Assembly (NCBI GenBank): GCA_012934845.2
Contig: WNNJ02002252.1
Location: 1-64,000 of the forward strand
DNA from: Pomphorhynchus laevis
Taxonomy: Eukaryota > Acanthocephala > Palaeacanthocephala > Echinorhynchida > Pomphorhynchidae
Length of the DNA stretch: 64,000 nt
Direction of reading: 5' to 3'
The notes below the pieces were generated by a model, which ran no database searches, had not been told where the DNA came from, and saw nothing but the letters and a program-made list of their open reading frames with translations. Position numbers and translations under genes: made by a program. The number at the start of each line of letters is the position of its first letter. The stretch's first letter is position 1. This document shows positions 59,562 to 64,000 of the stretch, in pieces.

Positions 59562-60530
59562 ATTTACATGACGTGTACAGAAGTATGATTTAAATGGACA
59601 TCAAGTGCTCTTAGATGTCTTTAATGATTTAATATTGCAGTATATAATAGGAAATTTAAATACGTATCTAACTCTATAGGATTTATAAATAATTGTCATG
59701 TAATATCGAATTATTTATTAATAATTGATATATTTTGGATTTGATACGATCCTTTAAAGGTCGATTGCACAGAAAATTAGTTATCGCACGACATTTGATT
59801 TATGCATCATTGATTCTCGAATTCACTTCAGTTGTAAGAAAACCGTAAGTCGAGAGTATCGATCTGAGATATTTAAAGTTTTCGGTTCATTTCAAGTTAG
59901 TTCCATCTATACTTATTGTGTAAGTTTTATAAGGATTAGTCGTCAGATACACAGTCTTTTGATGTTCAAACGCAGGCCATGTTGTGCTAAACGGTCACTC
60001 CATAACTGGACTTGATTCACGAGTTATGTCTTGTCGTTTGATGTCAAGAGAACATCATCCGCGTAAAGTATGGTGTATGGTGCCCGATGCTGTATCCCCC
60101 TAGTTATCCATGGCGAGAATAAACAGAATTGAAAAAAGATCGCTCCATTGATGAACTTGATGAACATCGATGAATATTCGAAACGGCTTTAACAATTTAA
60201 ATATTTTATTTATTAGGAAAATGCTTTTGAATTTAATGCAAATAAGTTTACTGATAAAGAGACAAATACTGTCATGTTATAATGTATTATTACGACTCAA
60301 ATGCTGTATTGTAATTTATTAATGTATTGTCTGCTTGCAACATTCTCATAGAGTCATTACTTTTCAATCACTTTGCATAAAAATCATGTTATAATAACTC
60401 GATTAATAGATTTCAACATTATTGGACTCATCTGTGAAACAATTGTTAACTGTACATGTCAATGCAATTGATAATGAAATATTGATCTAAATAAAAGTAT
60501 TCAACAAATTACATAGTTTCATAAAATTTT
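59562..60530 (-). repeat. Left arm of large inverted repeat, carries RTE-like RT remnant
   Basis: About 970 bp that reappears in reverse complement at 62978-63949. Read on the minus strand it contains the RTE-type RT region seen more clearly in the right arm: YADDVLL, then LWSDRLAQHGLRLNIK and later RIKSKIYQ-like residues, with stops. Mismatches against the right arm are few by eye (for example gtgcccgatgc versus the complement of gcattaggcac), so the duplication is fairly recent. Central spacer about 2.45 kb. Confidence 0.9.
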
Positions 60531-61525
60531 TAAAAATTTATTTTATTAAATAAAAATAATATTATCAATATTAAAGGTATATGAAATCTAACGGTAGATT
60601 TTTCTGAGCTAACGACATGTTATGTACTTCAAATCGCGGGCATAAATAATTATTAATTTTTAAATAAAAATTTCATAAATAATCTTTAATTATTCATAAA
60701 TACTTTTATTTTATTTGATATTCAATTGATTTTAAATTAGTAATCAGCTGTGTGTAATTATCAACTCGATTTTTATACTTAAAATGTTTTGCGAGTACGT
60801 TTTTATACTTATATTTAAAATATAAAAATTAAGATATGTTTTAATTATTCCGTTCTTCTATATTTTATATATCTCAAGCATTGCTATATCATGCATTATA
60901 TGCCTGCTAATTTACTTGTTTAATGCGACGTATATTATCTTTTTATATTATAAAAATATTTATATTAAAATATAAAATATTTTATCATGAAATATAAAAT
61001 ATAATATTATTAATATTAATATTATCTAAATTATTATTTATAAAATCTATTCGTTTTCACTCTTATTTATCTTATCACTCTTATCACGTAGTCATATCAA
61101 AAACGAAATGCTCAATTTTATATTGAAAAATAACAAGTCTTTAAAAGAAACTATATTGAGGATATCCTTAATGATATTCATATAGTACTGTTATTTAGGG
61201 CATAATGTAAAAACGTTTTATATATAATTTATTACGCATTGTCTAAATAAATTATGCTGTTTAATATAACATATAATGACACTTTTTAAATATCATTATA
61301 AGATTTATAAAAATAATACATATTATATTAATAATATTATGTGCTATATAATATTACTAATTTCATTATAACTTTATAATGCTGTTTTTATATTCAATAG
61401 AAATATCGTATAGTATTTTTTATTATAAACTAATCTATGCTTAAAACAAAATGAAACCTAAATTGATGCATGTGAATCACAATGCTGTTAGAGTTTTACG
61501 TTGTATTTCGATAAATATTTGAAAT

Positions 61526-62137
61526 TTATTGCTCATTTGCTATTATTTCGGGTTTCTGATTGTGCTGTTGATCAAGTTCATTAAGTAGAACATTAGCTCT
61601 CAAATTAGTAGCCCCAGCGTCATTTACAGCTTGCTTATCCTCAAATTTAGCATCATCCATACCATTTACAGATCCAGCTTGTGCATCCCGCATGGAATCA
61701 GCAGGTTTGTCGTCTACTACACTATCTTTAGCTATTAATTGCTGTGATACAATGAGTAATAGTTCATCGATGATATTATCCTTATTCTGATTATCGTGCT
61801 TGCCTTCTCCTCTTGACAACCCGATCGCTTCGTCCAATGCAGTACGTTTTAATATCGACTCGATAAGTTTAAGACTACGCTGTGCCTCGTTTATGCGCTC
61901 GAGCTTTTCAACAGTAGTTGCTATTTTGCTATTATCGTTCATTTGATTGCTCTGTTGCTTTGCCAAATAATAGTGCAAAAGTTCTTCGCTGCTGTCGTCA
62001 TCTTCCCAGTAATTATGGACTGTTATAGCTGATAGAATATCGTCATTAGGCAACCCTGTCCGTTCAGCAGGTTTGTATCGCCCAAGGACCGATACAATAA
62101 CAAGTGAAATAATTGTTATCGTTTGCAAAGCTGCCAT
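61526..62137 (-). CDS. Secreted protein of unknown function, 203 residues
   Basis: Single-exon ORF from ATG at 62137. The N-terminus MAALQTITIISLVIVSVLG is a clear signal peptide with likely cleavage before RYKPAERTG. The mature part is acidic and hydrophilic: NYWEDDDSSEELLHYYLAKQ, a helical middle with ERINEAQRSLKLIESILKRT (one KR site), IIDELLLIVSQQLI, and a Gln/Asn-rich end. There are no cysteines in the mature part. No family recognised; a secreted peptide precursor or a lineage-specific secreted factor are options. A core promoter lies directly upstream and an AATAAA (minus, 61418-61423) about 105 bases past the stop. It sits between the two arms of the inverted repeat. Confidence 0.8.
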   Translation of the reverse strand: MAALQTITIISLVIVSVLGRYKPAERTGLPNDDILSAITVHNYWEDDDSSEELLHYYLAKQQSNQMNDNSKIATTVEKLERINEAQRSLKLIESILKRTALDEAIGLSRGEGKHDNQNKDNIIDELLLIVSQQLIAKDSVVDDKPADSMRDAQAGSVNGMDDAKFEDKQAVNDAGATNLRANVLLNELDQQHNQKPEIIANEQ

Positions 62138-62163
62138 ATGTTTCTTACTTTCAAATTTACTTT

Positions 62164-62195
62164 ACTGTGATCGTTTGGCAACTGCAGCTTATATA
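62164..62195 (-). promoter_or_regulatory. TATA box and initiator of the secreted-protein gene
   Basis: On the minus strand TATATAAG (62195-62188) is followed about 29 bases downstream by an initiator-like TCACAGT (62170-62164), then a 5' leader of about 28 bases to the ATG at 62137. Spacing fits an arthropod TATA/Inr core promoter. Not tested. Confidence 0.7.
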
Positions 62196-62977
62196 TCTAA
62201 CAACGTATGTCAATTAACAAATGTTTTCCACATTATGTGAGCATTGAGTGATCAGTTGATTTTTTATTTCTCATATTTTTAGCTAAGATCATTTTTTTTC
62301 TTTACGTAGAAAATAATAGAGAATCCGATAAAAGCTATTTCTGTTCGAAGCAGGTTAACAACAAATGATGACCTTTGTCAGTCTATATTTTGTTCAGCAA
62401 AATAATAGACTATTTTTGAATAAAATGAATTTATCTAAGGCAAAACAAATTCCATACTTCTGATTTGTGCGCAGTAAACAGTATATGAATGCGTTATATC
62501 GTAAAAATAACATTTAAAATAAGTATCAAATAGCTTCACAAATCATATACATTTAATGAAGGGTTAATTTTCTTCTGAGTACTTGAGCAAAAGTTTGATT
62601 ATCTAAAATCTATTAATGCTTTATTAATTATTTTATAAAATAAATATCGAAAATTAATAAAAAGAAAACAAATATGAACTATGGAATACATTTTTATAAT
62701 TATTAAGCAACATTTATAACACATATGCAAGCAGAAAATCAAATTTTAAAACAGTCATTCATCACTTCATACATCCAAAAGTTTCATTTAAAGGTTCATT
62801 TACCTTTAAAATTGCCATTAAATTGAATTTCTTGTACAATTGTAATATCGAAATCCATAGAAATATAGCTGGGAATATATTATAACTATATTATAAATAT
62901 ATTATACTTTATTAATAAAGATAACGTATACGGATATATTTAATTTAATTCAAAAGATTTCGTGCTTTTCAATTAAA

Positions 62978-63949
62978 ATTTTATGAAACTTTTTAATTTG
63001 TTGAATACTTTTATTTAGATCAATATTTCATTATCAATTGCATTGACATGTACAGTTAACAATTGTTTCACAGATGAGTCCAATAATGTTGAAATCTATT
63101 AATCGAGTTATTATAACATGATTTTTATGCAAAGTGATTGAAAAGTAATGACTCTATGAGAATGTTGCAAGCAGACAATACATTAATAAATTACAATACA
63201 GCATTTGAGTCGTAATAATACATTATAACATGACAGTATTTGTCTCTTTATCAGTAAACTTATTTGCATTAAATTCAAAAGCATTTTCCTAATAAATAAA
63301 ATATTTAAATTGTTAAAGCCGTTTCGAATATTCATCGATGTTCATCAATGTTCATCAATGGAGCGATCTTTCTTCAATTCTGTTTATTCTCGCCATGGAT
63401 AACTAGGGGGATACAGCATTAGGCACCATACACCATACTTTACGCGGATGATGTTCTCTTGACATCAAACGACAAGACATAACTCGTGAATCAAGTCCAG
63501 TTATGGAGTGACCGTTTAGCACAACATGGCCTGCGTTTGAACATCAAAAGACTGTGTATCTGACGACTAATCCTTATAAAACTTACACAATAAGTATAGA
63601 TGGAACTAACCTGAAATGAACCGAAAACGTTAAATATCTCAGATCGATACTCTCGACTTACGGTTTTCTTACAACTGAAGTGAATTCGAGAATCAATGAT
63701 GCATAAATCAAATGTCGTGCGATAACTAATTTTCTGTGCAATCGACCTTTAAAGGATCGTATCAAATCCAAAATATATCAATTATTTATAAATAATTCGA
63801 TATTACATGACAATTATTTATAAATCCTATAGAGTTAGATACGTATTTAAATTTCCTATTATATACTGCAATATTAAATCATTAAAGACATCTAAGAGCA
63901 CTTGATGTCCATTTAAATCATACTTCTGTACACGTCATGTATTAAATGT
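62978..63949 (+). repeat. Right arm of large inverted repeat, carries RTE-like RT remnant
   Basis: Reverse complement of 59562-60530. Plus-strand reading near 63430-63760 gives ILYADDVLLTSNDKT, stop, QLWSDRLAQHGLRLNIK, NPYKTYTISIDGTNL, KYLRSILSTYGFL, EVNSRINDA and NRPLKDRIKSKIYQ. This is the RT palm/thumb of the RTE-type family common in invertebrates (YADDV..., LFGLRLNVKKT..., FKYLGS.L..DG). Stops and frame changes are shared with the left arm, so the arms were duplicated after the element had died. The RT remnants point outward from the enclosed gene. Confidence 0.88.
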
Positions 63950-64000
63950 AATATTTAGGTTTTTTTACTCAAAAAATTGTGCGAGAAATAGATACGTATT

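Overview
This window is strongly AT-rich eukaryotic DNA. It holds a few host genes cut into short exons by large introns, among many dead non-LTR retrotransposons. The gene set, an arthropod-style TATA/initiator promoter and the LINE repertoire (I/Jockey-like, CR1/L2-like, RTE-like, RLE-type, Penelope-like) suggest an invertebrate, most likely an insect. That placement is inference; nothing here names the species.

Four host genes can be supported. On the minus strand, 1264-7760 is L-threonine 3-dehydrogenase (TDH): six exons were reconstructed by hand, and the final exon lies beyond position 1. On the plus strand, 38706-50485 is UDP-glucose 4-epimerase (GALE), complete in seven exons (368 residues). 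On the minus strand, 52580-54901 is a mitochondrial [2Fe-2S] ferredoxin (FDX2 type); four exons are firm and the first is uncertain. On the minus strand, 61526-62137 is a single-exon secreted protein of unknown function with a good core promoter. GALE and FDX2 are convergent. TDH and FDX2 are expected to act in mitochondria and GALE in the cytosol; nothing suggests co-regulation.

Layout: 1-7.8 kb is TDH, with a foldback MITE in an intron. 7.8-9.7 kb shows nothing coding. 9.7-34.4 kb is a retrotransposon graveyard: four copies (A1-A4) of one CCHC/APE LINE family, one nearly full CR1/L2-like element (B), an RLE-type LINE (C1), Penelope-like fragments and truncated relics. Within it, a 4.48-kb segment is tandemly duplicated and the second copy has lost 1.34 kb. 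34.4-38.7 kb is mostly featureless, with a Penelope-like RT relic. 38.7-50.5 kb is GALE: intron 2 carries a 202-bp satellite between direct repeats, and intron 5 carries a second RLE-type LINE (C2) and a decayed duplicate of a GALE exon. 50.5-54.9 kb holds FDX2. 55.3-58.4 kb holds another APE-type LINE and a Penelope-like relic. 59.5-64 kb is a large inverted repeat of RTE-type RT sequence enclosing the secreted-protein gene.

The most useful results are the reconstructed TDH, FDX2 and GALE gene models, none of which is visible as one long open frame; the inverted repeat around the secreted-protein gene; and the higher-order satellite in GALE intron 2.
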